DNA from: Pyxidicoccus parkwaysis
GTDB taxonomy: Bacteria > Myxococcota > Myxococcia > Myxococcales > Myxococcaceae
NCBI RefSeq assembly: GCF_017301735.1
Contig: NZ_CP071090.1
Coordinates: 3,276,001 to 3,340,000 of the forward strand
Direction: 5' to 3'
Length of the DNA stretch: 64,000 bases
Shown: positions 46,319-53,491 of the stretch, piece after piece
Layout of the letters: every line of letters begins with the position of its first letter
Numbering within the stretch: position 1 is the first letter of the stretch
Notes under the pieces: model-generated
What the model saw: only the letters and a program-made list of their open reading frames with translations
Told to the model about the DNA's origin: nothing
The model's database searches: none
Made by a program: the position numbers and the translations under genes

Positions 46319-47419
46319 TCAGACGGGCTTGTTGAGATGGGCGGCCTGGTAGAGGAAGTCGGCGCGTTCGTCGACCCCCAGCTTCTTGAAAATCTTCTTC
46401 ACGTGGGTCTTCACGGTATGGCAGGAGACCGCGAGCTCGTCGGCGATCTGCTCGTTGGATTGGTTGCGGAGCATGTGCCTCGCGACGTTGGCCTCGGCAG
46501 GTGTGAGCTTGCGCCGCATCTCCACGGGGAGCGGGATGGACATGGGAAGCTCGTTCATCACCAGGGCCCATTGCCGGGGGCCCTCGGGGGCGGGCATTTC
46601 GATGAACCGGACCACGCGGTAGGCGTCGTGCTCGAGGGAGACCCAGACGTCGTTGCCGAGCCGCGAGTCCGCGTCCATGCGGACCAGGGCGTTCAGCCGC
46701 GTCCGGATGACCTCGGGGAGCCCGGAGGAGTCGAAGTCAGAGGGGGTGAACCACTTCTCCAGGAGGGAGTCGGCGCGCCGCGAGCGCTGCACCACGCGGG
46801 AGGGAGGTTCCACGATGAGGAAGCCGGTGTCGGGAGGGCTGTAGAGCTCATCGAGCAGACGGGTGCGGGTGGTGAGGGCCTGATAGGTGCCGCAGTTGCG
46901 CACCGAGTTCATCAGGTGCGCGGTGATGCTGGAGAGGGCGGTGGCGCACTGATCAGTGAAGGCGCAATCGCTGGTCCGGTAGAGTGCGAAGGCGCCGAAG
47001 TAATCAGGACCGATGGGGAGGAGGATGGCCATGACGCGATCCAGCCCCATTCCCAGGTCCCGGCTGTGTTGGTAGAGGGGGCTGTGGTCATACTCCTCGC
47101 GGGAGAGCATCTCCTCGTCGCGGATGACCACGTTGGGCCGGGCGAAGATGGGGCCCCGGACGAAGTCATGGTGGGACACGCTTTCATAGACCCCCGCATC
47201 GAGCAGGGGAATGCGATGGCCCGGGACGTGCCACTGGAAGGCGAGCGAAGGCGTGACGCGCATCAGGCACAGGGCCGCGGCGTCCGCCTGGGCGAACTCG
47301 AGGAGGGGCTCTCGAGCGGCTTTGAGGACCTCGGGGAAGGACAGCGAGCTGTTGAGCGCCGAGATGACCGTGTCCCTGAGCACGAGCTCACGGGTGCTGA
47401 AATTCATTGGATTGAACAT
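46319..47419 (-). CDS. LuxR-type HTH transcriptional regulator
   Basis: About 366 aa from ATG 47419, chosen over 47407 because GGAGGG stands 4 nt upstream. The C-terminal HTH reads RRKLTPAEANVARHMLRNQS and ADELAVSCHTVKTHVKKIFK, the NarL/LuxR type. The rest (about 300 residues) looks like a GAF-type sensor, not the classical autoinducer-binding domain. It is convergent with the acyltransferase-oxidase operon. A dyad lies 18-34 bp upstream of the start. It may regulate that operon in response to its product. Confidence 0.88.
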   Translation of the reverse strand: MFNPMNFSTRELVLRDTVISALNSSLSFPEVLKAAREPLLEFAQADAAALCLMRVTPSLAFQWHVPGHRIPLLDAGVYESVSHHDFVRGPIFARPNVVIRDEEMLSREEYDHSPLYQHSRDLGMGLDRVMAILLPIGPDYFGAFALYRTSDCAFTDQCATALSSITAHLMNSVRNCGTYQALTTRTRLLDELYSPPDTGFLIVEPPSRVVQRSRRADSLLEKWFTPSDFDSSGLPEVIRTRLNALVRMDADSRLGNDVWVSLEHDAYRVVRFIEMPAPEGPRQWALVMNELPMSIPLPVEMRRKLTPAEANVARHMLRNQSNEQIADELAVSCHTVKTHVKKIFKKLGVDERADFLYQAAHLNKPV

Positions 47420-47436
47420 CCACCCTCCATGACCAG

Positions 47437-47453
47437 GCAACCCGCAGGGTTGC
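47437..47453. promoter_or_regulatory. dyad upstream of the LuxR-type gene
   Basis: GCAACCC-GCA-GGGTTGC, perfect 7-bp arms. It lies just before the start, where an autoregulatory site would be expected. Confidence 0.5.
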
Positions 47454-47702
47454 ACATGGGTTGGACTCATTCATAGGGGGCGGACTGAAAATATGTCCCT
47501 CACCCTCCAGGGGTATGGCGCGAACCGGGGTGGGTAGGGCAGGGGGCGCGGAACGGCCTCCGTGGGGTGAACACAGCTCACAGCCGCGCTGAATGACTGC
47601 GCCATCGTTGCGCCATTCCGTCCATGGCACGCACTCCGGTCCGTTTCGGCCCACACGGCTTCGATGCGAAGAGTTCCGCAGTCACTCGCGCACGGAGGGG
47701 TC

Positions 47703-48440
47703 ATGGACCTGAACCGGAAAGTGGCGTCGCTGGCCATGTTGGGATTGGTGGCGGGCTGCGGCGTTTCGAAGTCGCAGCTGGAGTCCAAGTCCCTGGAGGC
47801 GGAGAACTACCGCCGCCAGTACGGCGACGAGGCGGAGAAGGTGAAGGCGTTGGAGGCGAAGGTGGCGCAGCTCAACGAGGAGCTGGCGTCGCTGCGCAAG
47901 GATCGGGCCCGCTCGGACGAGGCGCTCGCGCAGGCCCGTGAGGAGCTGGAGAAGAAGTCCTCGCAGTACGAGCAGCTCTCGCAGAGCCTCAAAGAGGAGA
48001 TCAAGGCCGGCAAGATCGAGCTGTCGGAGCTCAAGGGCCGCACCGTGGTGAAGATGAAGGACCGCATCCTGTTCTCGTCAGGCAGCGTGGCCATCAACCC
48101 GGAGGGGCAGGCGGCGCTCGCCAAGGTGGCCCAGGCGCTCAAGGACGTGCAGGGCAAGCTCGTCCGGGTGGAGGGGCACACCGACGACGTGCCCACCGAC
48201 CCCAAGGGGCCCTTCCCCAGCAACTGGGAGCTGTCCACCACACGTGCGCTCGCAGTGGTGCGGCTGCTGCAGGAGCAGGGTGTGTCCGCGGACAAGCTCT
48301 CCGCGGCGGGCTATGGCGAGTACCGCCCCATCGCCTCCAACAAGTCGCCGCAGGGCAAGAGCCTCAACCGCCGCATCGAAATCGTGCTCGCGCCCGAGGA
48401 CCAGGCGCCCGGCATCAAGAACCGCTCGGCGAGCCGCTAG
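47703..48440 (+). CDS. OmpA-family lipoprotein
   Basis: Protein of 245 aa; ATG 47703 follows GGAGGGG. Lipobox LGLVAGC, then a long coiled coil (about 25-115; ENYRRQYGDEAEKVKALEAK). The OmpA/MotB-like peptidoglycan-binding domain has ILFSSGSVAINPEGQAALAK, VEGHTDDVP and LSTTRALAVVRLLQEQG, ending NRRIEIVL. It should anchor the outer membrane to the cell wall. It is followed after 25 bp by another lipoprotein gene. Confidence 0.9.
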   Translation: MDLNRKVASLAMLGLVAGCGVSKSQLESKSLEAENYRRQYGDEAEKVKALEAKVAQLNEELASLRKDRARSDEALAQAREELEKKSSQYEQLSQSLKEEIKAGKIELSELKGRTVVKMKDRILFSSGSVAINPEGQAALAKVAQALKDVQGKLVRVEGHTDDVPTDPKGPFPSNWELSTTRALAVVRLLQEQGVSADKLSAAGYGEYRPIASNKSPQGKSLNRRIEIVLAPEDQAPGIKNRSASR

Positions 48441-48465
48441 GCCGGAAGACACACAGGAGACACGC

Positions 48466-49104
48466 ATGAATCCGCGACTGTGCTGCACGGCCGCGCTGGC
48501 GGCTTTGACCCTCTCGGCCTGCGCCGCCCGGAGCTCCCGGCTCCCGTCGGTGGAGATGCGCTTCCTCGAGTCCCCCGAGAAAGGCGTGCTCCGTGAGCGG
48601 TTCCAGGAGGAGTTCGTTCTCAACACGGCGCTCATCGGCGACGCGACGCTTCGCTACATCCGCCCCTCTGAGCTGCTCAAGGCTGCGGAGAGCGGCACGG
48701 GGCAGGGCGATCCACAGAAGCTGATGCGTGCCGCCCGCACGCTGGCGCCCGGCGAGGGCGTGGTGCTGCTGGGCACGGTGCGCAGCGAGGCCTCGGGTGG
48801 CGGCAGCGCGAAGCTGGCCGTCTACTCGCTCGCGCTGGCGTGCGGGAAGACGGACCTGGACAGGCCGGGAGACCTGCGAGGCTGCAAGGGTTACGTGCTG
48901 CGGGTGACGCGCGCGTGGCCCGCGGAGGTGTACGCGCTCCAGGACGTCACCGTGTCGCTCATCCCCGAGGGCGGCACGGCCAAGGGCCGCATCCGCGCTC
49001 GCAGCGAGCCCGGCGCCTTCGAGGCCTCGCTGGAGGGGGAGTTCTCCGCCAGCGTCGTCGAGCTGGCGGGCGGTGGCGCGCTGGCCTCGGGCTCGGGGCG
49101 GTAG
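48466..49104 (+). CDS. lipoprotein of unknown function
   Basis: Protein of 212 aa with lipobox ALTLSAC. Mature part is a mixed fold with TLRYIRPSELLKAAESGTGQ and LACGKTDLDRPGDLRGCKGY. Same strand, 25 bp after the OmpA-like gene, so probably one operon. AGGAG precedes the ATG. No catalytic motif is seen. A cell-envelope role with the OmpA protein is inference. Confidence 0.72.
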   Translation: MNPRLCCTAALAALTLSACAARSSRLPSVEMRFLESPEKGVLRERFQEEFVLNTALIGDATLRYIRPSELLKAAESGTGQGDPQKLMRAARTLAPGEGVVLLGTVRSEASGGGSAKLAVYSLALACGKTDLDRPGDLRGCKGYVLRVTRAWPAEVYALQDVTVSLIPEGGTAKGRIRARSEPGAFEASLEGEFSASVVELAGGGALASGSGR

Positions 49105-49264
49105 TCCCCGCGCCTACCCGCGTGTCCAGAAGGAACCGTCGTCACAGTCCTTCCACACCACCCGTGCGACTCGGAGGGACGTTCCGGGCCGCGCGGGTGT
49201 CGCGCGGCAAGGGGGCAGGGCGCACGGGTTGCGGCGCACCGCTGCGGCGACGGAGGATCTGCCC

Positions 49265-49774
49265 GTGTACCTCAGGCTCTCTGTCCTGGCCTCTCAGCTC
49301 CGGTCCGAGCGCGAGGCCTTCCTTCGTGACCGGACATGCCCGGTGCTGGTCTGGGAGGATGCGCCCTCCCTGGCATTTCCGGAACCCGACCGGCAGACCA
49401 CGACCCTGCCCAGCTACCGTCCCGGAGCCCGGGCCTCTCCGGAGCCGCTCATCTACGAGGTACGCCCGGGACTTCGCGTCCCCGCGAGCGACGACGCCCG
49501 GGTGACGGTGGGGCGTGATGCCGGGTGTGACATCTTCCTGCCGCACCCCACCGCATCGCGCCTGCATGCGTTCTTCCGTCAGGACCCACCCTCCGGCGCC
49601 TGGACCATCACCGACGCGGGGAGCCAGAACGGTACCTACCTGGATGGCGCGCTCATCCTCCCAGGCCGGTCCTCGCCGCTGCCCGGCCGGGCGTCGCTGC
49701 GCTTCGGGCGCGCGGAGTTGCTGTTCCTCCAGCCGGCGGCTCTCGAGGAGTACCTCGTCGCCCGGCCCTCGTAG
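49265..49774 (+). CDS. FHA-domain protein
   Basis: Protein of 169 aa starting at GTG 49265, because GGAGG stands 8 nt upstream and the longer frame adds only Arg-rich sequence. The FHA domain occupies most of the C-terminal two thirds: VTVGRDAGCDIFLPHP, SRLHAFF, GSQNGTYLDG. The N-terminal part (LRLSVLASQLRSEREAFL) is a helical adaptor. It should bind phospho-Thr partners, perhaps a substrate of one of the local Ser/Thr kinases. No other domain is present. Confidence 0.85.
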   Translation: MYLRLSVLASQLRSEREAFLRDRTCPVLVWEDAPSLAFPEPDRQTTTLPSYRPGARASPEPLIYEVRPGLRVPASDDARVTVGRDAGCDIFLPHPTASRLHAFFRQDPPSGAWTITDAGSQNGTYLDGALILPGRSSPLPGRASLRFGRAELLFLQPAALEEYLVARPS

Positions 49775-49939
49775 CCCGCGGCCCGATGGACGAGTGCGGG
49801 AGCCGGCGGGTGCGGAAACGCGCGCTCCATGCCACCTCGCTGCGCCAGTTGCTTTCAACTCAACTCGTCGGCCAATGGGGCCACGTCTTCGGTGACGACG
49901 TGCTGGCGGCGGCCCCAGGTCTCCCCCTCCCAGAAATGG

Positions 49940-49964
49940 TTGCGCACAATTTAATTGTTCGCAA
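49940..49964. promoter_or_regulatory. OhrR/MarR-like operator in the promoter of the DoxX-like gene
   Basis: 25-bp palindrome: arms TTGCG(C/A)ACAATT and AATTGT(T)CGCAA around a central T, one mismatch. The core CAATT-N-AATTG is the pattern bound by OhrR. A -35-like TTGCGC and -10-like AATATA fit on the same sequence. The cognate regulator gene is not in the window. Confidence 0.75.
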
Positions 49965-50005
49965 TATACAGTCGTGATGCTCGCCTTCATCGAGTTGGAG
50001 GATTC

Positions 50006-50443
50006 ATGTCTCAAGATGTTGCCGTGGCGCGGCCCGGTCTCCTGAAGACCCTCGCGCGCATCTGGCTGGGAGCCTCCTTGCTGCTCGCGGGCGCGGGCCA
50101 CCTCACGTGGGCGCGTACCGAGTTCCAGGCCCAGGTCCCGACGTGGGTACCCCTCGACGCCGACTTCGTCGTCCTGGCTTCGGGCGTGGTTGAGCTCGTG
50201 CTCGGTGCGGCGCTCCTCTTCGCGCGGCGCGTGCGTACGCAAGTCGGGTGGGTGGCGGCCGCGTTCTTCATCGCGGTCTTCCCGGGAAACATCTCCCAGT
50301 ACGTCAATGGCATCAGCGCGTTTGGCCTCGACACCGACAGGGCGCGGTTCATCCGGCTCTTCTTCCAGCCCGTTCTCGTCGCCTGTGCCCTCTGGTCCAC
50401 CGACGCATGGGCCGCCTATCGCGCGTCGAAGCGCTCCAGGTGA
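50006..50443 (+). CDS. DoxX-like integral membrane protein
   Basis: Protein of 145 aa, ATG 50006 after GGAGG. Four hydrophobic segments: TLARIWLGASLLLAGAGHLT, VVLASGVVELVLGAALLFAR, VGWVAAAFFIAVFPGNISQY, FQPVLVACALWSTDAW. The arrangement fits the DoxX/TQO-small-subunit family, which takes part in quinone or oxidative-stress chemistry. Its promoter carries the 25-bp operator, so it is probably repressed under normal conditions and induced by organic peroxide or similar stress. Family call is moderate. Confidence 0.78.
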   Translation: MSQDVAVARPGLLKTLARIWLGASLLLAGAGHLTWARTEFQAQVPTWVPLDADFVVLASGVVELVLGAALLFARRVRTQVGWVAAAFFIAVFPGNISQYVNGISAFGLDTDRARFIRLFFQPVLVACALWSTDAWAAYRASKRSR

Positions 50444-50528
50444 CGCATCATTGGCCATTGGCTCGAGTGTCGCCCGAGAGCCCTGGCGGGTGAGCCTGCT
50501 CGCGGCGCGGCGGCCGGGGAAGACCCGC

Positions 50529-51758
50529 TCAGCGCCGGGTGAGCGTGCCCTTGAAGTTCTGGGGCAGCGGTACGGCGGCCAGCACCATGCGCAGGGCCGC
50601 TGGCTCCGAGAGCTGGATTCGGTAGCGGGTGCACATGAGGTGGCACAGCACGATGAGCTGCGCGATGCCCAGGCCGGCCCCGATGCAGGTCGTCGGGGAC
50701 CATCCAAAGGGGACATAGCTGGCGCCGCTGCACGGGCCGTTGGCCGCGTCCGGCAGCCATCGGTCGGGGTCGAACGTCTCCGGGTCCTTCCAGTGCTTCG
50801 GGTCGTGGTGGGCCAGGTGAGGACTGACGAAGTAGCGCTGGCCGCTCTTGAGGCATGTCTGTTCCAGCTGGATGTCGGTGCGTGCCGACCGGGCCAGGAA
50901 CAGCGGTGAGCTCCACATGCGCATCGTCTCCTTGACGAAGCGGTGGGTCGCCGGGGCGACGCGGGTGGGGGCACCGTAGAGCTCCTCCCGTGAGACGGAC
51001 TCCAGCTCGCGGGTCAGCCGCGCGGCATGGTCGGGGCGGCGGGTCAGCTCGTAGAGGACACATGCGGCCGTGGCTCCCGGCGGGCCCGCGATGGCCGTCA
51101 GCACCGCGGTGACCGCGTCGACAGCCCGGTCCAGTCCCAGCTCCGGCAGCAGGTCGACGATGGGGTCGGTCAGGTCGAGCTGGCGGGGCCTGCGGCCTTT
51201 GGCGCGGCCGCGCAGCTCATTGCGGACCGCGGAGCCGGCGCCCACCTGAATCCAGATGGCGCGAAGCTCCTGCCAGAACGTCTCGCGCAGGGGCTCGACG
51301 GAGAGCAGTCGCGCGAGCTTGAGGTTCTGGTCGCGGAGCACGCGTGTCACGTCGGCACGGGGCAGGTTGGCCACCACCATGGGCACCAGTGCCTGGGTGC
51401 ACACCTCCTGCGCCATCCAGACCAGGTCGAGTGAGCGCTCGAGTCGCGCCTCAAGAAGCGCTTCCATCCGCTCCGCGAGCTGCGTGACGGACTCCGGACC
51501 TGACAGGCGCTTCATGTGCGGAAGCCAGGCCGCGCGCACGTGCTTCCAGGAGACCGGCTCTCCCTTCCGGCCACGCAGCAGGTCGGCGAGCTTGTCGGGC
51601 AGCGTCAGGTCGCCGTAGTTGAGCGCGTTGATCTTCTGCGCCGCCTCGGGTTCGAAGACGCCCAGGTCGCCCCGTTGCGTCCAGAAGACGCCGCCTTCCG
51701 CGTAGCTCCGCGTGCGCATCTCGCGAACAAAGTCGATCTCGTCAGGAGGAGTATCCAT
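50529..51758 (-). CDS. cytochrome P450, second oxidase of the putative RiPP locus
   Basis: Protein of 409 aa. K-helix KETMRMW (ExxR), I-helix AIAGPPGATAACVL, and haem-ligand region YVPFGWSPTTCIGAGLGIAQ with the thiolate Cys. The motif has Ser where most P450s have Gly (FGWSPTTC). It lies 90 bp downstream of the 29-codon precursor gene on the same strand, behind two hairpins, so it is probably translated at a lower level. Proposed role: oxidative crosslinking of aromatic side chains in the peptide, with the other P450. Redox partners are not encoded here. Confidence 0.85.
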   Translation of the reverse strand: MDTPPDEIDFVREMRTRSYAEGGVFWTQRGDLGVFEPEAAQKINALNYGDLTLPDKLADLLRGRKGEPVSWKHVRAAWLPHMKRLSGPESVTQLAERMEALLEARLERSLDLVWMAQEVCTQALVPMVVANLPRADVTRVLRDQNLKLARLLSVEPLRETFWQELRAIWIQVGAGSAVRNELRGRAKGRRPRQLDLTDPIVDLLPELGLDRAVDAVTAVLTAIAGPPGATAACVLYELTRRPDHAARLTRELESVSREELYGAPTRVAPATHRFVKETMRMWSSPLFLARSARTDIQLEQTCLKSGQRYFVSPHLAHHDPKHWKDPETFDPDRWLPDAANGPCSGASYVPFGWSPTTCIGAGLGIAQLIVLCHLMCTRYRIQLSEPAALRMVLAAVPLPQNFKGTLTRR

Positions 51759-51772
51759 ACGGCCTGCTCCAG

Positions 51773-51839
51773 GTGGGATGGGGAGCGGGATGACTCCGCT
51801 TCCCGTGGGATGGGGAGCGGACTGACTCCGCTCCCCATC
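51773..51839 (-). repeat. tandem hairpins between precursor and P450
   Basis: Two tandem 32-bp units (51773-51804 and 51805-51836), each a stem-loop. The precursor-proximal stem extends beyond its unit into perfect 13-bp arms GATGGGGAGCGGA / TCCGCTCCCCATC at 51809-51821 and 51827-51839 with a 5-nt loop; the other stem has two mismatches. No T tract. It begins 10 nt after the precursor stop, where read-through attenuators are found in RiPP operons. Confidence 0.8.
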
Positions 51840-51848
51840 TGGGGCGGC

Positions 51849-51938
51849 TCAGATGTGGTGATACACGTACCAGCGATACGCCGGGTCCTTGCGACGGATG
51901 GCCAGCGCGGCCATCACGGAACGGAAGATCTTCGCCAT
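51849..51938 (-). CDS. putative RiPP precursor peptide, 29 aa
   Basis: Small gene between two P450 genes. N-terminal residues 1-14 are MAKIFRSVMAALAI, an amphipathic leader-like segment; 15-19 are RRKDP; residues 20-29 are AYRWYVYHHI, with Tyr21, Trp23, Tyr24, Tyr26, His27 and His28. Its Shine-Dalgarno AAGGAGGTGA, spaced 5 nt from ATG, is formed by the last codons of the upstream P450 gene. Known relatives by architecture: cittilins (short precursor, YIYY core, P450 CitB, M. xanthus) and biarylitides (Tyr/His or Trp crosslinks made by a P450). YVYH here occupies the place of such a core. No protease or methyltransferase is adjacent. Assignment is by size, position and composition, not homology. 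Confidence 0.72.
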   Translation of the reverse strand: MAKIFRSVMAALAIRRKDPAYRWYVYHHI

Positions 51939-51960
51939 GTGAGTCACCTCCTTTCCATGC
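51939..51960 (-). promoter_or_regulatory. near-perfect ribosome-binding site of the precursor gene
   Basis: GGAAAGGAGGTGACTCAC precedes ATG 51938. Ten bases (AAGGAGGTGA) pair with the 16S 3' end. The same bases encode Glu-Arg-Arg-stop of the upstream P450, so stop and initiation are 5 nt apart, which favours reinitiation and high peptide output. Confidence 0.85.
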
Positions 51961-53101
51961 TTGGAATGTCACGACGGTGGGACACCAGGGACAATGCGAA
52001 GCGAGGGGGCGCGAGCGCGGCGGTGACATGCGGGCGGGTCTCGCGGGGCGTGACGGTCAGCCGGTAGCCGCCAACGATGAGCCGCAGGACGTCTTCGACC
52101 AGCTCCATGGAGAGGAGGGCCGCGGGGCAGGTGTGCGGGCCCCACCCGAACGGGATGAAGGCCTGGGCATTCTTCACGGAGGCCCATCGCTCCGGGCGGA
52201 AACTGGAGGGGTCCTCCCAGTGCCGGGGGTTGCGCTGCACGGCGTAGGGGCAGACGACGACCTCGTCCTCGGGCGTGACGCTGACGCCGGCCACCTCGTG
52301 ACGCTTCGCGGGCCTGGACCCCAGCAGCCACGCCACGGGCCACAGGCGCAGGGCTTCCTTGACCACCCACGCGGGCTCGGCATCGGTCGGCGGGTTGGTG
52401 CCCAGCAGGTAGACGGACCAGCCCAGGACGAAACCCACGGAGCCCGCGGCGGCGAACACGAAGGACAGGAACACCTCTGCCAGCTCCTCCGCAGCGACTT
52501 CGGGCCCCGCGGCGCTGACCACCACGTCGAGCAGATCGGCGGGCTCAGCCGTGCCTCGCTTCCGCCGCTGCTCCACCGCCCGCACCAGCTCTCGCTCCAC
52601 GCGGAACCGGAACAGGGCGCGACTCAAGAAGGAGTGACGCTCCCGCGCCCCGGCGAGGACCGCGCGCTCCACGATGGCGTCCACCGTCTGGCGAAGCCGT
52701 GCCGGACTGTCCGGTGAGAGCAGCGCCGCCGCGAGGTGGCGGTACATGAGCCAGTTGCCCGCGTCAGGCCACTCACTGCCAGGCACCAGGGCCCGCCGCA
52801 CGGACTCCTCCAATGCGTCCTTCCGCGCGTCGAGATAGGTGCGCAGCAGTGCCCGGGACTCGCGGCTGATGCGCACCTGCACCGGCCGCGGGCCAAAGGT
52901 CCCATGCCGGGTGCGGAAGAAGTCGGAGTGGTCCTGATAGAGGCCCTCCCCATTGGCGAGGACGTTCTTGGAGGCCGTCGCGTCTGACAGGCACAGCTGC
53001 CTTTGCGGCAGCCAGATGGCATCCCCGGCGGCGGGGAAGGCCTCGTCAAGGAAGCGAAGCGGCTCCCTTTCGAACAGAACAGCCGGCTCTCGCTCTGCCA
53101 T
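51944..53101 (-). CDS. cytochrome P450, first oxidase of the putative RiPP locus
   Basis: Protein of 385 aa, ATG 53101. K-helix VKEALRLWP (ExxR) and haem motif FIPFGWGPHTCPAALLSMEL with the ligand Cys. The I-helix region (SFVFAAAGSVGFVLGWSVYL) lacks the usual acid-Thr pair, which is not rare in P450s that couple phenols rather than hydroxylate. First gene of the three-gene run P450 - precursor - P450. Its stop codon is part of the precursor ribosome-binding site. Confidence 0.85.
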   Translation of the reverse strand: MAEREPAVLFEREPLRFLDEAFPAAGDAIWLPQRQLCLSDATASKNVLANGEGLYQDHSDFFRTRHGTFGPRPVQVRISRESRALLRTYLDARKDALEESVRRALVPGSEWPDAGNWLMYRHLAAALLSPDSPARLRQTVDAIVERAVLAGARERHSFLSRALFRFRVERELVRAVEQRRKRGTAEPADLLDVVVSAAGPEVAAEELAEVFLSFVFAAAGSVGFVLGWSVYLLGTNPPTDAEPAWVVKEALRLWPVAWLLGSRPAKRHEVAGVSVTPEDEVVVCPYAVQRNPRHWEDPSSFRPERWASVKNAQAFIPFGWGPHTCPAALLSMELVEDVLRLIVGGYRLTVTPRETRPHVTAALAPPRFALSLVSHRRDIPSMERR

Positions 53102-53491
53102 CGTTGCGCTCCCCCGGAGTCGCGAGCAGCGAATAAGGCCTGGGCTGAAGCATCCCTGAAATACGCATTGACTGCACTGCTTGTAACAAAAGTAATTGAT
53201 AACTGTTGAAGCCCGGACACAACGGCGGCGTGGCTCACGCCGTGGGCTCATGGGCCAGCGAGGCCCTCCGCAGAAGCGCGAGGTGACGGTCGCGCCGCAA
53301 GCTCATGCCCAGAGGAAACTGGTGGTGGGGCGGGCGGCGCGCCGGTGGCCCTGCCGGTGCTGGCGGTGCGCTGGCGCACGGCCTGGGACACTGCCCTTCC
53401 GGACAATGGTGACAGTGACCCGCTGCCGGAGGGCCGCTGGTCAGTTGCGAACGAGGCACCAGCTTCCCGGCTCCCCTTCGCGGAGTCCCCC
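53102..53491. other. 390-bp divergent intergenic region
   Basis: Promoter region of the P450-RiPP operon (minus) and the dehydrogenase gene (plus). The part at 53155-53210 is unusually AT-rich for this window and probably holds the operon promoter. A dyad CGGCGTG-GCT-CACGCCG lies at 53226-53242. No gene is supported. Confidence 0.5.

Noticed and set aside
51773..51839. A CRISPR-like array
   Set aside because: Only two directly abutting 32-bp repeats without spacers, each forming a hairpin inside an operon.
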